From Marinibacterium anthonyi (GTDB lineage Bacteria; Pseudomonadota; Alphaproteobacteria; Rhodobacterales; Rhodobacteraceae): DNA of 64,000 bases. The DNA lies in the NCBI GenBank assembly GCA_003217735.2, contig CP031585.1, forward strand, positions 2,839,501 to 2,903,500, given 5' to 3'. How positions within the stretch are numbered: position 1 is the first letter of the stretch; each line of letters begins with the position of its first letter. Below are positions 36,070-46,531 of the stretch, in pieces. A program made the position numbers and the translations under genes. A model generated the notes under the pieces. That model saw only the letters and a list, made by a program, of their open reading frames with translations, did no database searches and was not told the DNA's origin.

Positions 36070-37148
36070 CTAGTTCTGCTGGTCCCGCAATTCGCGCGGG
36101 ACCCGGGGCAAGGACAAACGGAAGACGGTCTTTCCGGGCACCGAAGTGACCGAGATCCAGCCGTCGTGATCGGATATGATCTTCGACACCAGCGCGAGGC
36201 CAAGCCCCGTGCCGTTTTCGCGGCCCGACACGAAGGGATCGAAGATGTCGGCCTTGATCTTCTCGGGCAGACCCGGGCCGTCGTCGATGATCTCGACCTG
36301 CAGGGGCAGCGACTGCCCCGAACCGTCGGACCGGCGCAGGCGGAAGGAATGTTCGAAATAGCTGTGGATGCGGATGGTGCCGCCCTTGGGATCGGCGGCT
36401 TCGCTGGCGTTCTTCAGCAGGTTCAGCACCACCTGCAACAGCTGATCGGGATCGCCATAGGCCATCGGCAGCGAGGGATCGTAATCCTCGATGATCTTCA
36501 TGTGCGCGCCGAATCCCAGCAGCGCGGAACGCCGCGCGCGATCCAGCACATCGTGGATATTGACGGGCCGGAAATCGGGTTCGGTCAGGTTGCCGAACTG
36601 TTCGACCTGTTCAAGCAGCTTCACGATCCGGCGGCTTTCGGTGACGATTAGATCCGTCAATTCAAGGTCTTCCGGGGTGAGGTTCATGCTGAGCAACTGC
36701 GCCGCGCCGGTGATCCCGGCCAACGGGTTCTTGATCTCGTGCGCCAGCATCTCGGCCATGCCGATGGCCGACTTGGCCGCGGATTTGACCGAATGGCTTT
36801 GCGTCATCCGCCCGGCCAGTTCGCGGGGCGAGATCAGCAAAAGCATGTAGCCCGGATCGCCCAGCAGCGGCGCGATCTGCAGCGCGCATTGCAGCGGCGC
36901 GCGGTTGCCCGACCCCACGTCGATATCGTTGACGAACAGCGGCGTGCCGTTCTGACGGGCGCGTTCGAACGCCTCTTCGATGGGCGCGTCGATCATCACC
37001 TGGTCCCAGACCGGCGTGCCCGTCACCGCCTTGGCCGAGGCGTTCAGGAACCCTTCGGCGGCGGAATTGATGTCGTCGATCCGGTCGTCCGGATCGATCA
37101 GGAATGCCGGCAGCGGCAGCGAGGCCCAGATCTGGCAGTCACGCTGGC

Positions 37149-37152
<4 letters not shown>
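36070..37152 (-). CDS. ntrB: Nitrogen regulation sensor kinase NtrB
   Basis: A 360-residue soluble kinase/phosphatase that sets NtrC phosphorylation under PII control. N-terminal PAS-like domain (FLIDPDDRIDDINSAAEGFL), H-box LAHEIKNPLAGITGAAQLL, N-box VLNLLKNASEA, and G-boxes DDGPGLP and NGTGLGLALV. ATG 37152 overlaps the dusB stop (ATGA), marking translational coupling; the much longer open frame upstream lies inside dusB and is not used. Confidence 0.95.
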
Positions 37153-38132
<980 letters not shown>

Positions 38133-38313
38133 TTGATTAAACCTTGTGCACGTTCACCCCTGCTACAGAGATTGCGGGAAACGCTCAATGTTTCACGGCA
38201 CAAGAATTGCCCACTTTCGATGCTGTGCTCACAATTTGAGCATATCCGCGTGAAGATTGCGTCACGGCGCGGCTGGGCCTATGAACCGTCTCGGCAAAAA
38301 CAGGGGACCCGAG
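38133..38313. promoter_or_regulatory. Divergent promoter region dusB-ntr / ispDF
   Basis: This 181-base region contains both promoters. It is AT-richer near dusB (TTGATTAAACC) and around 38200-38270. Specific boxes could not be assigned with confidence. Confidence 0.4.
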
Positions 38314-39453
38314 GTGACGACGACTGCCGCTTTGATTGTGGCCGCGGGGCGCGGCACCCGCGCCGGTGGCGGCCTGCCCAAGCAATGGCGCCCCCTGGCC
38401 GGGCGCAGGGTGATCGACCATGTGATTTCCGCCTTCACCGAGTCGGGCCGGATCGGCCCCGTGTGCATTGTCATGCATGGCGATGACATGGGCGAGGCCG
38501 ACGCCTTTCGCAAGTCCGGTCTGCTGGTGACGCAGGGCGGCGCGGTGCGGTCGGTTTCGGTGCGCAACGGGCTGGATGCGCTGGCGGGCCTAGGCGTCGA
38601 CCGGGTGCTGATCCACGACGCCGCCCGCCCCTGCATATCGACCGCGCTGATCGCCGCCGTCTGCGACGCGCTGGATGACGCGCCCGGCGCCGCGCCGGCG
38701 CTGGCGGTGACGGATGCGCTGTGGACCGGGGCGGACGGGGTGGTGACGGGGATGCAGGACCGCGCGGGGCTTTACCGGGCACAGACACCGCAGGGCTTTC
38801 ACTTTGACGCGATCCGCGCCGCACATGCTGGGTTTCCCGGCGAAGCGGCCGATGATGTCGAAGTTGCCCGCGCCGCGGGGCTGGACGTTCGCATCGTACC
38901 GGGCGAAGAGCGCAACCTGAAAGTCACCCACCCCGCCGACTTTGCGCGGGCAGACCAGCTTCTAGGAGGCACGATGGATATTCGCACGGGCAACGGGTTC
39001 GACGTGCACCGGTTCGGGCCGGGCGACCACGTGGTGCTTTGCGGCGTCCGGATCGACCATGACCGCGGGTTGCAGGGCCATTCCGATGCCGACGTGGGCA
39101 TGCATGCGGTGACCGACGCGATCTATGGCGCGCTGGCGATGGGCGACATCGGCCAGCATTTCCCGCCGTCCGACCCGCAATGGAAGGACGCGGAAAGTCA
39201 TATCTTCCTGCGCCACGCGGCGGATCTGGCCGCCGCGAAGGGCTTTGTCCTGACCCACACCGACTGCACGCTGATCTGCGAATATCCCAAGATCGGGCCC
39301 CACGCCGCCCCCATGCGCGCGGAAATGGCGCGGATCCTGGGGGTCGACGCCGACCGCGTGTCCGTCAAGGCAACCACATCGGAACGGCTGGGCTTCACGG
39401 GGCGCGGCGAAGGGATCGCGGCGCTGGCCACCGCGACACTGGTACGGACATGA
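38314..39453 (+). CDS. ispDF: Bifunctional IspD/IspF of the MEP isoprenoid pathway
   Basis: A 379-residue fusion. The IspD half (about 1-220; [27 protein letters not shown]) couples MEP to CTP. The IspF half (about 221-379; [31 protein letters not shown]) cyclises the later intermediate to MEcPP. The start is GTG 38314, 7 bases after AGGGG; ATG 38281 is an alternative. An internal AGGAGG and ATG mark the IspF junction exactly, so a free IspF may also be made. The stop overlaps pgpA (ATGA). Confidence 0.95.
   Translation: MTTTAALIVAAGRGTRAGGGLPKQWRPLAGRRVIDHVISAFTESGRIGPVCIVMHGDDMGEADAFRKSGLLVTQGGAVRSVSVRNGLDALAGLGVDRVLIHDAARPCISTALIAAVCDALDDAPGAAPALAVTDALWTGADGVVTGMQDRAGLYRAQTPQGFHFDAIRAAHAGFPGEAADDVEVARAAGLDVRIVPGEERNLKVTHPADFARADQLLGGTMDIRTGNGFDVHRFGPGDHVVLCGVRIDHDRGLQGHSDADVGMHAVTDAIYGALAMGDIGQHFPPSDPQWKDAESHIFLRHAADLAAAKGFVLTHTDCTLICEYPKIGPHAAPMRAEMARILGVDADRVSVKATTSERLGFTGRGEGIAALATATLVRT
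38964..38976 (+). promoter_or_regulatory. Internal Shine-Dalgarno and ATG at the IspF domain
   Basis: AGGAGG at 38964-38969 is followed after four bases by ATG 38974, which opens the IspF part ([15 protein letters not shown]). The motif forces a rare CTA leucine codon, which hints that it is retained for ribosome binding or as a relic of separate ispF. Confidence 0.6.
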
Positions 39454-39950
39454 AACAGATCGCACGCCTGATCGCCACCGTCGGCGGCCTGGGCCACCTG
39501 AAACCGGCGCCCGGCACCTGGGCCTCGGCGGCGGCGCTGCCGCTGGCCTGGGCGCTGCACACCTGGGGCGGCTTCCCGCTGCTGGCGTTCGCCACGGTGC
39601 TGGCCGCCGTGGGCGGGTTCTGGGCCACGCGGGTGGTGCTGGGAGCCGACCGGCACATGGACCCGCCGGAAGTGGTCATCGACGAGGTGGCGGGCCAGTG
39701 GCTGGCGCTGTGGGCGATCTCCCTGCCCGCCTGGCTGCATGGGCTGGACATCACCGTGCTCTGGCCCGGCTGGGTGTCGTCCTTTCTGCTGTTCCGCCTG
39801 TTCGATATCTGGAAGCCCGGCCCCGTCGGCTGGGCCGACCGGTCGGGCGGTCCCCTGGGCGTGATGCTGGACGACCTGATCGCCGGGCTTTTCGCGGCAA
39901 TCGGAACCGTGGTTCTGGCCGGCCTGGCGCACGGAGTGCTGGGCCTGTGA
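39450..39950 (+). CDS. pgpA: Phosphatidylglycerophosphatase A
   Basis: A 166-residue membrane phosphatase converting phosphatidylglycerol phosphate to phosphatidylglycerol. Family motifs [15 protein letters not shown] near the start, and [13 protein letters not shown] and [14 protein letters not shown] further on are intact, with hydrophobic segments in between. It overlaps ispDF by 4 bases and the cinA-like gene by 4, so the three are one coupled operon. Confidence 0.93.
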   Translation: MKQIARLIATVGGLGHLKPAPGTWASAAALPLAWALHTWGGFPLLAFATVLAAVGGFWATRVVLGADRHMDPPEVVIDEVAGQWLALWAISLPAWLHGLDITVLWPGWVSSFLLFRLFDIWKPGPVGWADRSGGPLGVMLDDLIAGLFAAIGTVVLAGLAHGVLGL

Positions 39951-40423
39951 CCATCCCCGACCTGCTGCAGGCCGCGCGTGACGCCGGCATCATGATCGCC
40001 ACCGCCGAAAGCTGCACCGGCGGCATGGTCGCCGCCGCGCTGACCGATATCGCCGGCTCCTCCGACGTGGTCGACCGGGGCTTTGTCACCTATTCCAACG
40101 CCGCCAAGCGCGACATGCTGGGCGTGCGGCAGGCGACGCTGGACGCCCATGGCGCGGTGTCCGAAGAGGTCGCGGCCGAGATGGCGCAGGGCGCGGTGGA
40201 TCATTCGGGCGCGGGCCTGGCCGTGTCGATCACCGGCATCGCCGGCCCCGGCGGGTCCGAGTTCAAGCCCGAAGGCCGCGTCTGTTTCGGCCTGGCCATG
40301 GACGGCCGGCCGGTGTTCACGGAAACGGTGGACTTCGGCGCGCTTGGGCGGGGCAATGTCCGGCTGGCGGCGCGCGATCATGCGCTGGGGCTGCTGATGG
40401 GCGCGCTGAGGCGCCAGACCTGA
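39947..40423 (+). CDS. CinA C-terminal-type nicotinamide-nucleotide amidohydrolase
   Basis: A 158-residue stand-alone CinA/PncC domain that deamidates NMN for pyridine-nucleotide recycling. Motifs: ATAESCTGGMVAAALTD, FVTYSNAAKRDMLGV, and SITGIAGPGGSEFKPEGRVCFG. The N-terminal MoCF-like domain of full CinA is absent. GTG 39947 overlaps the pgpA stop (GTGA). End of the ispDF operon. Confidence 0.92.
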   Translation: MTIPDLLQAARDAGIMIATAESCTGGMVAAALTDIAGSSDVVDRGFVTYSNAAKRDMLGVRQATLDAHGAVSEEVAAEMAQGAVDHSGAGLAVSITGIAGPGGSEFKPEGRVCFGLAMDGRPVFTETVDFGALGRGNVRLAARDHALGLLMGALRRQT

Positions 40424-40439
40424 GGCCCTGCCCCAGGGT

Positions 40440-40883
40440 TCAGCCGTAAAGGTCCGCCGCCCGGCGTTCGAAAGCGCGCACGATGCGCAACATCGCCTCG
40501 TTGAAGACCACGCCGATCAATTTCTGCAGCACCGCGTTGCGGAATTCGAAATCGACGAAAAAATGTACATCGCAACCGCCTTCGGTGTCGGCAAAGGCCC
40601 AGTTGGACTTCATGTACTTGAAGGGTCCGTCCAGGTATTCGGTGTCGATCTTCATGTCCGCCGGCCACAGCGTCACCCGGCTGCCGAACTTCTCGCGGAA
40701 GACCTTGAAGCTGATCACCAGGTCCGCCTCCATCACCTCGCCCTCTGCCTCGGGCGTGCGCGACCGGATGCGCGCGGCGGCGCACCAGGGCAGGAATTCG
40801 GGGTAGGATCCCACGTCCGCCACAAGGTCGTACATCTGTTGCGCCGTGTAAGGCAGTGTGCGGGTTTCCGAATGTTTCGGCAT
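40440..40883 (-). CDS. COQ10/RatA-like START-fold protein
   Basis: A 147-residue SRPBCC-fold protein (PKHSETRTLPYTAQQMYDLVADVGSYPEFLPWC, then a long FVDFEFRNAVLQKLIGVVFNEAM helix). Relatives are mitochondrial COQ10, which carries ubiquinone, and E. coli RatA, once described as a ribosome-association toxin. In alphaproteobacteria a ubiquinone-binding role is more likely. No antitoxin-like partner is adjacent, so the toxin label is not favoured. Convergent with the cinA-like gene; divergent from hpt. Confidence 0.88.
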   Translation of the reverse strand: MPKHSETRTLPYTAQQMYDLVADVGSYPEFLPWCAAARIRSRTPEAEGEVMEADLVISFKVFREKFGSRVTLWPADMKIDTEYLDGPFKYMKSNWAFADTEGGCDVHFFVDFEFRNAVLQKLIGVVFNEAMLRIVRAFERRAADLYG

Positions 40884-40967
40884 CTTTAAGGGCTCGGTAC
40901 GGCTTTCTTGGCGGGTGACAGTGGCGCGTGATGTCGTATGCTCAGCCCGAAAGATCAAGGGGGCCAA

Positions 40968-41507
40968 ATGACCGACAGAGCCTATGTGATTGACGAATTG
41001 ATTTCGGCCAAGGCCGTCGCCGCCCGGATCGAGGCGCTGGCGAAGGAGATCGAGACCACCTTTGCCGAAACGAAAAAGCTGGTGGTCGTGGGGCTTCTGC
41101 GCGGGTCCTTCATCTTCATCGCGGACCTGGTGCGGGAACTGAAACTGCCGGTCGAAGTCGACTTCATGGAGGTATCGTCCTATGGCAGCGCCATGGAATC
41201 CAGCCGGGAAGTAAAGATTATCAAGGACTTGCGCGGGCAAATTGAAGGGCGCGACGTGCTGGTGGTCGAAGATATCGTCGACACCGGCCACACGCTTTTC
41301 CACGTGACCAACCTGCTGCGCAGCCGCCAGCCCGCGCGCCTGAAGTCCATCGCGCTGCTCGACAAGCCGTCGCGGCGCGAGGTCGATTTCAAGTCCGACT
41401 GGATCGGTTTCGAAATTCCGGACGAATTTGTCGTGGGTTACGGGATCGACTTCGCGCAGCGCAACCGCAACCTGCCCTATATCGGTTCGGTCCGGTTCAC
41501 CGAATGA
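40968..41507 (+). CDS. hpt: Hypoxanthine phosphoribosyltransferase
   Basis: A 179-residue purine-salvage enzyme adding phosphoribose from PRPP to hypoxanthine (and guanine). The PRPP motif [13 protein letters not shown], the N-terminal [16 protein letters not shown], and the flexible-loop region [12 protein letters not shown] are all present. AAGGGGG lies close before ATG 40968; an in-frame ATG at 40938 lacks such a site. Its stop overlaps the next small gene. Confidence 0.93.
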   Translation: MTDRAYVIDELISAKAVAARIEALAKEIETTFAETKKLVVVGLLRGSFIFIADLVRELKLPVEVDFMEVSSYGSAMESSREVKIIKDLRGQIEGRDVLVVEDIVDTGHTLFHVTNLLRSRQPARLKSIALLDKPSRREVDFKSDWIGFEIPDEFVVGYGIDFAQRNRNLPYIGSVRFTE

Positions 41508-41701
41508 ACCTGCTGCAGCTGTTTCGGCTGCGCCGGTGGGCGCAGCATCCGCCGTCGTGGCGCCGGGTGAAGCTGATCTTTGCCGTGGTCGCCATCTGCT
41601 TCGGGATCTGGGGCATCGACCAGGCCGGCCTGTGGCCCGACTGGGCCAAGACCGAACGTGTCAAACGGAACCACATTCACATTTCCCCTGTTAGCCAGTA
41701 A
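41504..41701 (+). CDS. Small single-TM protein downstream of hpt
   Basis: A 65-residue protein overlapping the hpt stop by 4 bases. A basic N-terminus ([18 protein letters not shown]) precedes one TM segment ([21 protein letters not shown]), suggesting an N-in inner-membrane protein. It is not a recognised family. The following cytochrome gene begins 16 bases later, so it may be part of the same operon. Confidence 0.65.
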   Translation: MNLLQLFRLRRWAQHPPSWRRVKLIFAVVAICFGIWGIDQAGLWPDWAKTERVKRNHIHISPVSQ

Positions 41702-41717
41702 CCGCCAAGGGTTTGAC

Positions 41718-42596
41718 ATGATTACACTTCTTCGCCTTCTGCTGATCGTTCTCATCCTGGTTGGCGCCGGGCTGTTCATCACCCGTCCCAAAACCGTCGA
41801 CCCGGATCTGTACACCGGTCTGACGCCCGATCCGGTCCATGGCGCGCTGGTCTTCCACGCGGGTGGCTGCACGTCCTGCCACACGGACCCGGCGGCAGAG
41901 CCCGCCGATCCGCCGGTGCTGTCGGGCGGCTATCGGATCGAAAGCCCCTTCGGCACCTTCGTCGCGCCCAACATCTCGCCATCCGACGCCGGCATCGGCG
42001 GGTGGACCACGGTGGACCTGGCCAATGCGCTGATCGAGGGCGTGTCGCCGCAGGGCACCAATTTCTACCCGGCCTTTCCCTACACCACCTATACCCACAT
42101 GACGCCGCAGGACGTGGTGGACCTGAAAGCCTACCTCGACACGCTGCCCGGGTCCGACACTGTCGCCCCGGATCACGAGCTGAGCTTTCCCTTCACCATG
42201 CGCCGGGGCATTGCGCTGTGGAAGATGGTCAACCTCAGGCGTGACTGGGTCCTGCAGGACGCGCCCACGCCCGAGATCCAGCGCGGCCGCTACCTGGTCG
42301 AGGCGCTGGGGCATTGCGCCGAATGCCACACGCCGCGCGACGTCACCGGCGGGCTGGACCGATCGCAATGGCTGATGGGCGCGCCGAACCCGTCGGGCGA
42401 TGGCCGGATCCCCGGGATCGTCCCGTCGAAACTCGACTGGTCGGCCGAGGATATCGCCTATTACCTGGAAAGCGGGTTCACCCCGGATTACGACAGTGCC
42501 GGCGGCGAAATGGCCCATGTCGTCAGCAACATGGCCAAGCTTCCGGCCGAGGATCGCGCCGCGATCGCCGCCTACCTCAAGGCCTTGCCGCAGTAG
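41718..42596 (+). CDS. Membrane-anchored diheme cytochrome c
   Basis: A 292-residue electron carrier. An N-terminal TM anchor (LLRLLLIVLILVGAGLFI) is followed by two cytochrome c domains with haem sites CTSCH (about residue 53) and CAECH (about 200), and likely axial methionines in later MTPQ and MAHV/NMAK stretches. Such diheme proteins resemble the cytochrome subunits of membrane alcohol, aldehyde or gluconate dehydrogenases, but no dehydrogenase is adjacent. ATG 41718 follows CAAGG. Its 3' end overlaps the convergent LysE gene by 20 bases. Confidence 0.88.
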   Translation: MITLLRLLLIVLILVGAGLFITRPKTVDPDLYTGLTPDPVHGALVFHAGGCTSCHTDPAAEPADPPVLSGGYRIESPFGTFVAPNISPSDAGIGGWTTVDLANALIEGVSPQGTNFYPAFPYTTYTHMTPQDVVDLKAYLDTLPGSDTVAPDHELSFPFTMRRGIALWKMVNLRRDWVLQDAPTPEIQRGRYLVEALGHCAECHTPRDVTGGLDRSQWLMGAPNPSGDGRIPGIVPSKLDWSAEDIAYYLESGFTPDYDSAGGEMAHVVSNMAKLPAEDRAAIAAYLKALPQ

Positions 42597-43197
42597 AGGC
42601 CGGCCCGCTCAGCTGCGCGTAAAGCGCCAGTCCGACAACCAGCAGCATCGCCACCGCCATGGCGATGTTGATCCCCCGCTGGATCCGTGGATCCAGGTCC
42701 AGCCGGCGCAACGTCACCCCGGCCCACAGCCAGGACAGGTGCACCGGGATCCAGAGCACGTTGAAGATCAACAGCTTGACCAGCACCTCGGTTGCCGGCG
42801 TCCCCGCCATGAACGGAAACCCGAAGAACAGCGTCGACGACACCACGTAGGCCTTGGGATTGATCGGCTGCAGCGCCAGCCCGTTCCAGAACCCCGGCGC
42901 GCGTTCGGCATGGATAAAGGCGATCTTCGACCCCGCCAGCGCGATCTTCAGCGCCAGGTACAACAGGTACGCGGTCGATGCCAAGACCAGCACGCCGCGC
43001 AGCCACGGCACCGCCAGCACCACCGCTGCCACGCCCGAGATGACCAGCGCCGAAACCATGGCGTTGCCGACGAACAGCCCCGAGACATAGGAAAACCCGG
43101 CCCGATAGCCAAAGCCCGACCCGACCCCGGCGGTCGAGAGTACGCCCGGTCCGGGCGTGATGATCAGGAAAAGGACGGCAAGGGCGAATTCTATCAC
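42577..43197 (-). CDS. LysE-family amino acid exporter
   Basis: A 206-residue, about six-TM transporter of the LysE/RhtB superfamily (ITPGPGVLSTAGVGSGFGYRAG at the N-terminus; NPKAYVVSSTLFFGFPFM mid-protein). Members expel amino acids or homoserine-type metabolites. It lies 46 bases downstream of lipA on the same strand and may be co-transcribed. Overlaps the cytochrome c 3' end by 20 bases on the opposite strand. Confidence 0.88.
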   Translation of the reverse strand: MIEFALAVLFLIITPGPGVLSTAGVGSGFGYRAGFSYVSGLFVGNAMVSALVISGVAAVVLAVPWLRGVLVLASTAYLLYLALKIALAGSKIAFIHAERAPGFWNGLALQPINPKAYVVSSTLFFGFPFMAGTPATEVLVKLLIFNVLWIPVHLSWLWAGVTLRRLDLDPRIQRGINIAMAVAMLLVVGLALYAQLSGPASTAARP

Positions 43198-43243
43198 GGG
43201 CCAAGCCGTAGCAAGGCCCGTTCAACTGCGCAATGCCCTGACG

Positions 43244-44194
43244 TCAGCCGCGTTCGACCTGTTTCTGCCGCGCGGCGCGCAGGCGTTCGAAATCATCGCC
43301 CGCATGATAGGACGACCGCGTCAGCGGCGTGGCCGACACCATCAGGAACCCCTTGCCAAAGGCGGTCTTCTCAAAGGACGCGAATTCCTCGGGCGTGACG
43401 AACCGGTCGACGGCGTGGTGCTTGGGCGTCGGCTGCAGGTATTGGCCGATGGTCAGGAAATCGACCCCCGCCGCGCGCATGTCGTCCATCACCTGGCCCA
43501 CCGCCTGCCGGGTTTCGCCCAGGCCGACCATGATGCCGGACTTGGTAAAGATCAGCGGATCCAGTTCCTTGGCGCGCTGCAGCAGGCGCAGCGAATGGAA
43601 ATAGCGCGCGCCGGGCCGAACCTCGGGGTAGAGGCCCGGCACGGTTTCCAGGTTGTGGTTGAAGACATCGGGCCGCGCCTCGACCACTTTCTCCAGCGCC
43701 TCGGGACCGCATTTCAGGAAGTCGGGCGTCAGGATCTCGATCGTGGTGGCGGGCGAGCGATGGCGGACGGCGCGAATGGTCTGGGCGAAATGGTCCGCCC
43801 CGCCGTCACCCAGGTCATCGCGGTCGACCGATGTGATGACCACGTGGTTCAGCCCCAGCTTTTCCACCGCATGGGCCACGCGGCCCGGTTCGAACACGTC
43901 CAGCGTATCGGGCCGCCCGGTCGCCACGTTGCAGAAGGTGCAGCCGCGCGTGCAGATGTCGCCCATGATCATCATCGTCGCGTGACCCTGGTTCCAGCAT
44001 TCGCCCACGTTCGGACAGCCGGCTTCCTCGCAGACGGTGGTCAGGCGGTTCTCGCGCATGATCTGCGCGGTTTCCTTGTAGCCGGGGCCCGACGGCGCCT
44101 TGACGCGAATCCAGGCCGGTTTGCGCGGCTGGGCATTGTCGGGGCGGTGCGCCTTTTCGGGGTGGCGCTGATCAGGGATCTTCAGGTCGCGCAT
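43244..44194 (-). CDS. lipA: Lipoyl synthase
   Basis: A 316-residue radical-SAM enzyme that inserts two sulfurs into octanoyl groups of lipoate-dependent enzymes. The auxiliary cluster cysteines lie in [17 protein letters not shown]; the radical-SAM CX3CX2C is [15 protein letters not shown] and the C-terminal serine in [11 protein letters not shown] are conserved. ATG 44194 (MRDLKIPDQ) gives normal length; an open frame further upstream lacks family similarity. Confidence 0.95.
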   Translation of the reverse strand: MRDLKIPDQRHPEKAHRPDNAQPRKPAWIRVKAPSGPGYKETAQIMRENRLTTVCEEAGCPNVGECWNQGHATMMIMGDICTRGCTFCNVATGRPDTLDVFEPGRVAHAVEKLGLNHVVITSVDRDDLGDGGADHFAQTIRAVRHRSPATTIEILTPDFLKCGPEALEKVVEARPDVFNHNLETVPGLYPEVRPGARYFHSLRLLQRAKELDPLIFTKSGIMVGLGETRQAVGQVMDDMRAAGVDFLTIGQYLQPTPKHHAVDRFVTPEEFASFEKTAFGKGFLMVSATPLTRSSYHAGDDFERLRAARQKQVERG

Positions 44195-44286
44195 CGGGTG
44201 TCTCCTCCGCCGGTACAGCGGCGTTGCGCTATCATAGACAGGCGCGGGATGCACCGCCAGTGACGCATGGCCGCTATGCACCCAGT

Positions 44287-44411
44287 GGCATTGCACCCCC
44301 ATGCTGCAGATGCAAACTGCACGACAAGCCAGCATTGTGCCTATTTGCGCAGTCGTTTGAGAAGCAAGCGATTTGTCGCACCGTGCCAAGCCGGCAGCGG
44401 GCATTGCACCC
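44287..44411. repeat. 12-bp direct repeat pair upstream of the peroxiredoxin gene
   Basis: GGCATTGCACCC occurs at 44287-44298 and again at 44400-44411, 113 bases apart in the lipA/peroxiredoxin divergent region; AGCATTGTGCC between them is a partial third copy. Could be regulator sites; no regulator is suggested by the motif. Confidence 0.45.
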
Positions 44412-44468
44412 GCAGAAACGAAACCGTAAAACCGTTAAAAACTCCCCCATTCGTCAAGGAGCGATCCC

Positions 44469-45017
44469 ATGAAAACCGGCTTCAAGCTGCCCAATGTCAC
44501 CTTCCGCACCCGTGTTCGCGACGAAAGCGTCGGCGGTCCGAATCCGTTCCGCTGGCAGGACATGACCACGGCGGATTACTTCGCCGGCAAGCGCGTTGTC
44601 CTGTTCTCGCTTCCCGGCGCGTTCACGCCGACGTGCTCGACCTATCAGCTGCCGGGATTCGAAAACGGCTTCGAGGATTTCAAGGCGCAGGGCATCGACG
44701 AGATCTACTGCATGTCGGTCAACGACAGCTTCGTGATGAACAAGTGGGCCGAGATGCAGGGCATCAAGAACGTCAAGGTCATCCCCGACGGGTCGGGCGA
44801 ATTCACCCGCAAGATGGGCATGCTGGTGCACAAGGACAACCTGGGCTTCGGCATGCGGTCCTGGCGTTACGCGGCCATCGTTAACGATGGTGTCATCGAA
44901 GCCTGGTTCGAAGAGCCCGGCATGTGCGACAACCACGGCGAAGATCCCTATGGCGAAAGCTCGCCCGAGACGCTGATGAAGTACCTCACCGGCGCAAGCA
45001 AGGAAGCGGCCGCGTAA
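44469..45017 (+). CDS. Peroxiredoxin (Prx5-type)
   Basis: A 182-residue thiol peroxidase reducing H2O2 and organic hydroperoxides. The peroxidatic cysteine lies in PGAFTPTCSTYQLPG, and the conserved arginine in MRSWRYAAIV. A further cysteine in EEPGMCDNHGEDPYG is typical of the bacterial Prx5/'AhpC-TSA' group, and may be the resolving residue. It is preceded by a ~270-base control region and followed by a clear terminator, so it is monocistronic. Confidence 0.93.
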   Translation: MKTGFKLPNVTFRTRVRDESVGGPNPFRWQDMTTADYFAGKRVVLFSLPGAFTPTCSTYQLPGFENGFEDFKAQGIDEIYCMSVNDSFVMNKWAEMQGIKNVKVIPDGSGEFTRKMGMLVHKDNLGFGMRSWRYAAIVNDGVIEAWFEEPGMCDNHGEDPYGESSPETLMKYLTGASKEAAA

Positions 45018-45045
45018 GACCGGCCCTTACACCGCGGACAGGCGG

Positions 45046-45073
45046 CACCCGGGGGGCTTCCCCCGGGTGTTTT
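45046..45073 (+). terminator. Rho-independent terminator of the peroxiredoxin gene
   Basis: CACCCGGGGG pairs with CCCCCGGGTG around GCTT, followed by TTTT; 28 bases after the stop. Confidence 0.88.
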
Positions 45074-45215
45074 CATGTCCGCCCCCCCCCGGAAAAATGC
45101 GCAATGATCCGCCCCGCCGCGCGGGCCGGGTGGTGTCCAGGGTCGGATCTGGTGGAATGCGGACGTCTCGCTGTCCGCCGGCATGGCCCGTCGTTCGGGC
45201 CGGGACCGACCGGGC

Positions 45216-46316
45216 TCAGCCGATCAGGCAGTCGCGGGCCGTGGGCCCTTCGTAGTGGCGCTTCAGGCGCTGCAGGGCGATGCGCAGCACGATCTTTCCC
45301 GACCGTGCCGACCAACCCATGCGTTTTTCGGCCGTTTCCAGCCCTTCGAGCATGCAGCAGCACCGCAGCGCCACGTCGCTCAGTCCCGGACCCAGTTCGG
45401 CCAGCGCCTGTTCGACCCGGGTGCGCGCCGCCGCGGGACCGTGGTAACCCGACCCGGCGGCCTGGTCATCGACGCCCGCCGTCAGGAACCCGTCCCAGTC
45501 CTGGGTGACCTGCGGCCCGATCTGGGCCAGCTCGAAATCTTCCCGCAGCCGTTCGCCCGCGCGCACCAGGTCATCGGTCAGGAACGGCTCTCCATCCTTG
45601 TCACGACGCCGTGACAAGGCCACCAGCGGGCTTTCCACCGCGCCATACCGCACCCGGCGGCTGCGCGCGTCGGCGTCTTCCGGATTGGCCATCGGTTTTC
45701 CCGCAAACGCTTGCGGTGCCTCGGCAAATCCGTGTTCCAGCCGTGCACGGGCGGCATTGGCGGTCTCGGCCAGAAGCTGGTTCAGTGCGCCGCGCCCCGA
45801 GGCGGTGATCATGTAACGCCGGACCCGGCCCTTGCCGGTCCCGGCAATCCAGTCGTTCAGCGCAAGCGCCCCGGCAACATCGCGATCCACCACCGCCGTG
45901 CGCATGCCCGACCCCGCCGCCGCATCGCGCACCACCACGGCCTTGTCCATATCCTCGGCCACCGCCAGGACAGCGCCGTTTTCGCACAGCCGCCCCAGCA
46001 CCCGGCGGGCTTCGTCATGCAGCCGGCTCAGTTCGGCCGCGCGGACCTGGCGGGCGCGGGCGTCGCGCGGATCGATGCGGCCGACCCGGCACAGCGCCTT
46101 CAGCGCCGCATCCACCAACGGGTCGTCCCGGCGTTGTTCGACCTTGCGGATCTGGCGCAGCACGGTCGAGGCATGACAGCCTTCGTGCCGGGCCAGATCG
46201 CGGATCGGCCGACCGGCTTCCGTGTGGGCAAGGTAATAGCGAACGCTGGACGAAACCCAGCCGGGCAACCCGGCCATGCCGTCGTTCGTTCGCTGCGGTC
46301 CGTTCATCATGTGCAT
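45216..46316 (-). CDS. DUF6456 / helix-turn-helix protein
   Basis: A 366-residue protein. An N-terminal HTH-like part (AGRPIRDLARHEGCHASTVLRQIRKVEQRRDD, about residues 35-65) precedes a middle region and a C-terminal part that I associate with DUF6456 (LEGLETAEKRMGWSARSGKIVLRIALQRLKRHY). It is characteristic of Rhodobacterales and probably a DNA-binding regulator; its targets are unknown to me. Three closely spaced in-frame ATGs at 46316, 46310 and 46307 leave the start ambiguous. Divergent from the DUF6477 gene, and that pairing seems conserved in the order. Confidence 0.78.
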   Translation of the reverse strand: MHMMNGPQRTNDGMAGLPGWVSSSVRYYLAHTEAGRPIRDLARHEGCHASTVLRQIRKVEQRRDDPLVDAALKALCRVGRIDPRDARARQVRAAELSRLHDEARRVLGRLCENGAVLAVAEDMDKAVVVRDAAAGSGMRTAVVDRDVAGALALNDWIAGTGKGRVRRYMITASGRGALNQLLAETANAARARLEHGFAEAPQAFAGKPMANPEDADARSRRVRYGAVESPLVALSRRRDKDGEPFLTDDLVRAGERLREDFELAQIGPQVTQDWDGFLTAGVDDQAAGSGYHGPAAARTRVEQALAELGPGLSDVALRCCCMLEGLETAEKRMGWSARSGKIVLRIALQRLKRHYEGPTARDCLIG

Positions 46317-46319
46317 TGG

Positions 46320-46495
46320 TTATCCCAAGGTTATCCTCAACGTTTTTCACAACCCTGAGGAGAATTCCTTACGTGGAAGTTAATGAAGGTTTGCGCCTTC
46401 ATCATTGTATCTAAACGATAAACAGACATGAAGCCGCCGAACGCATCTTCGCCACTTTGCGCAACACCCGTACAGGTTGTGTAAGGATATCCACA
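46320..46495. promoter_or_regulatory. Divergent control region with DnaA-box-like motifs
   Basis: TTATCCCAA (46320), TTATCCTCA (46331) and ATATCCACA (46487) each resemble the DnaA box TTATNCACA with one or two changes. The region also includes AT-rich DNA around 46370-46430. Confidence 0.3.
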
Positions 46496-46508
46496 GGGCC
46501 GCCTGTGG
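46491..46508 (+). promoter_or_regulatory. Hairpin in the DUF6477 leader
   Basis: CCACAGG and CCTGTGG flank GCCG, 23 bases upstream of the start codon and just before the AGGAG site. Confidence 0.5.
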
Positions 46509-46531
46509 CCGACCAGAATAGGAGACGAAAG

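Noticed and set aside
40440-40883. RatA toxin of a toxin-antitoxin system
   Set aside because: No partner gene of antitoxin type is adjacent, and the family in alphaproteobacteria fits COQ10-like ubiquinone binding better.
46320-46495. A replication origin at the DnaA-like boxes
   Set aside because: Only three imperfect boxes, with no dnaA, parAB, gidA or hemE-type origin neighbours.
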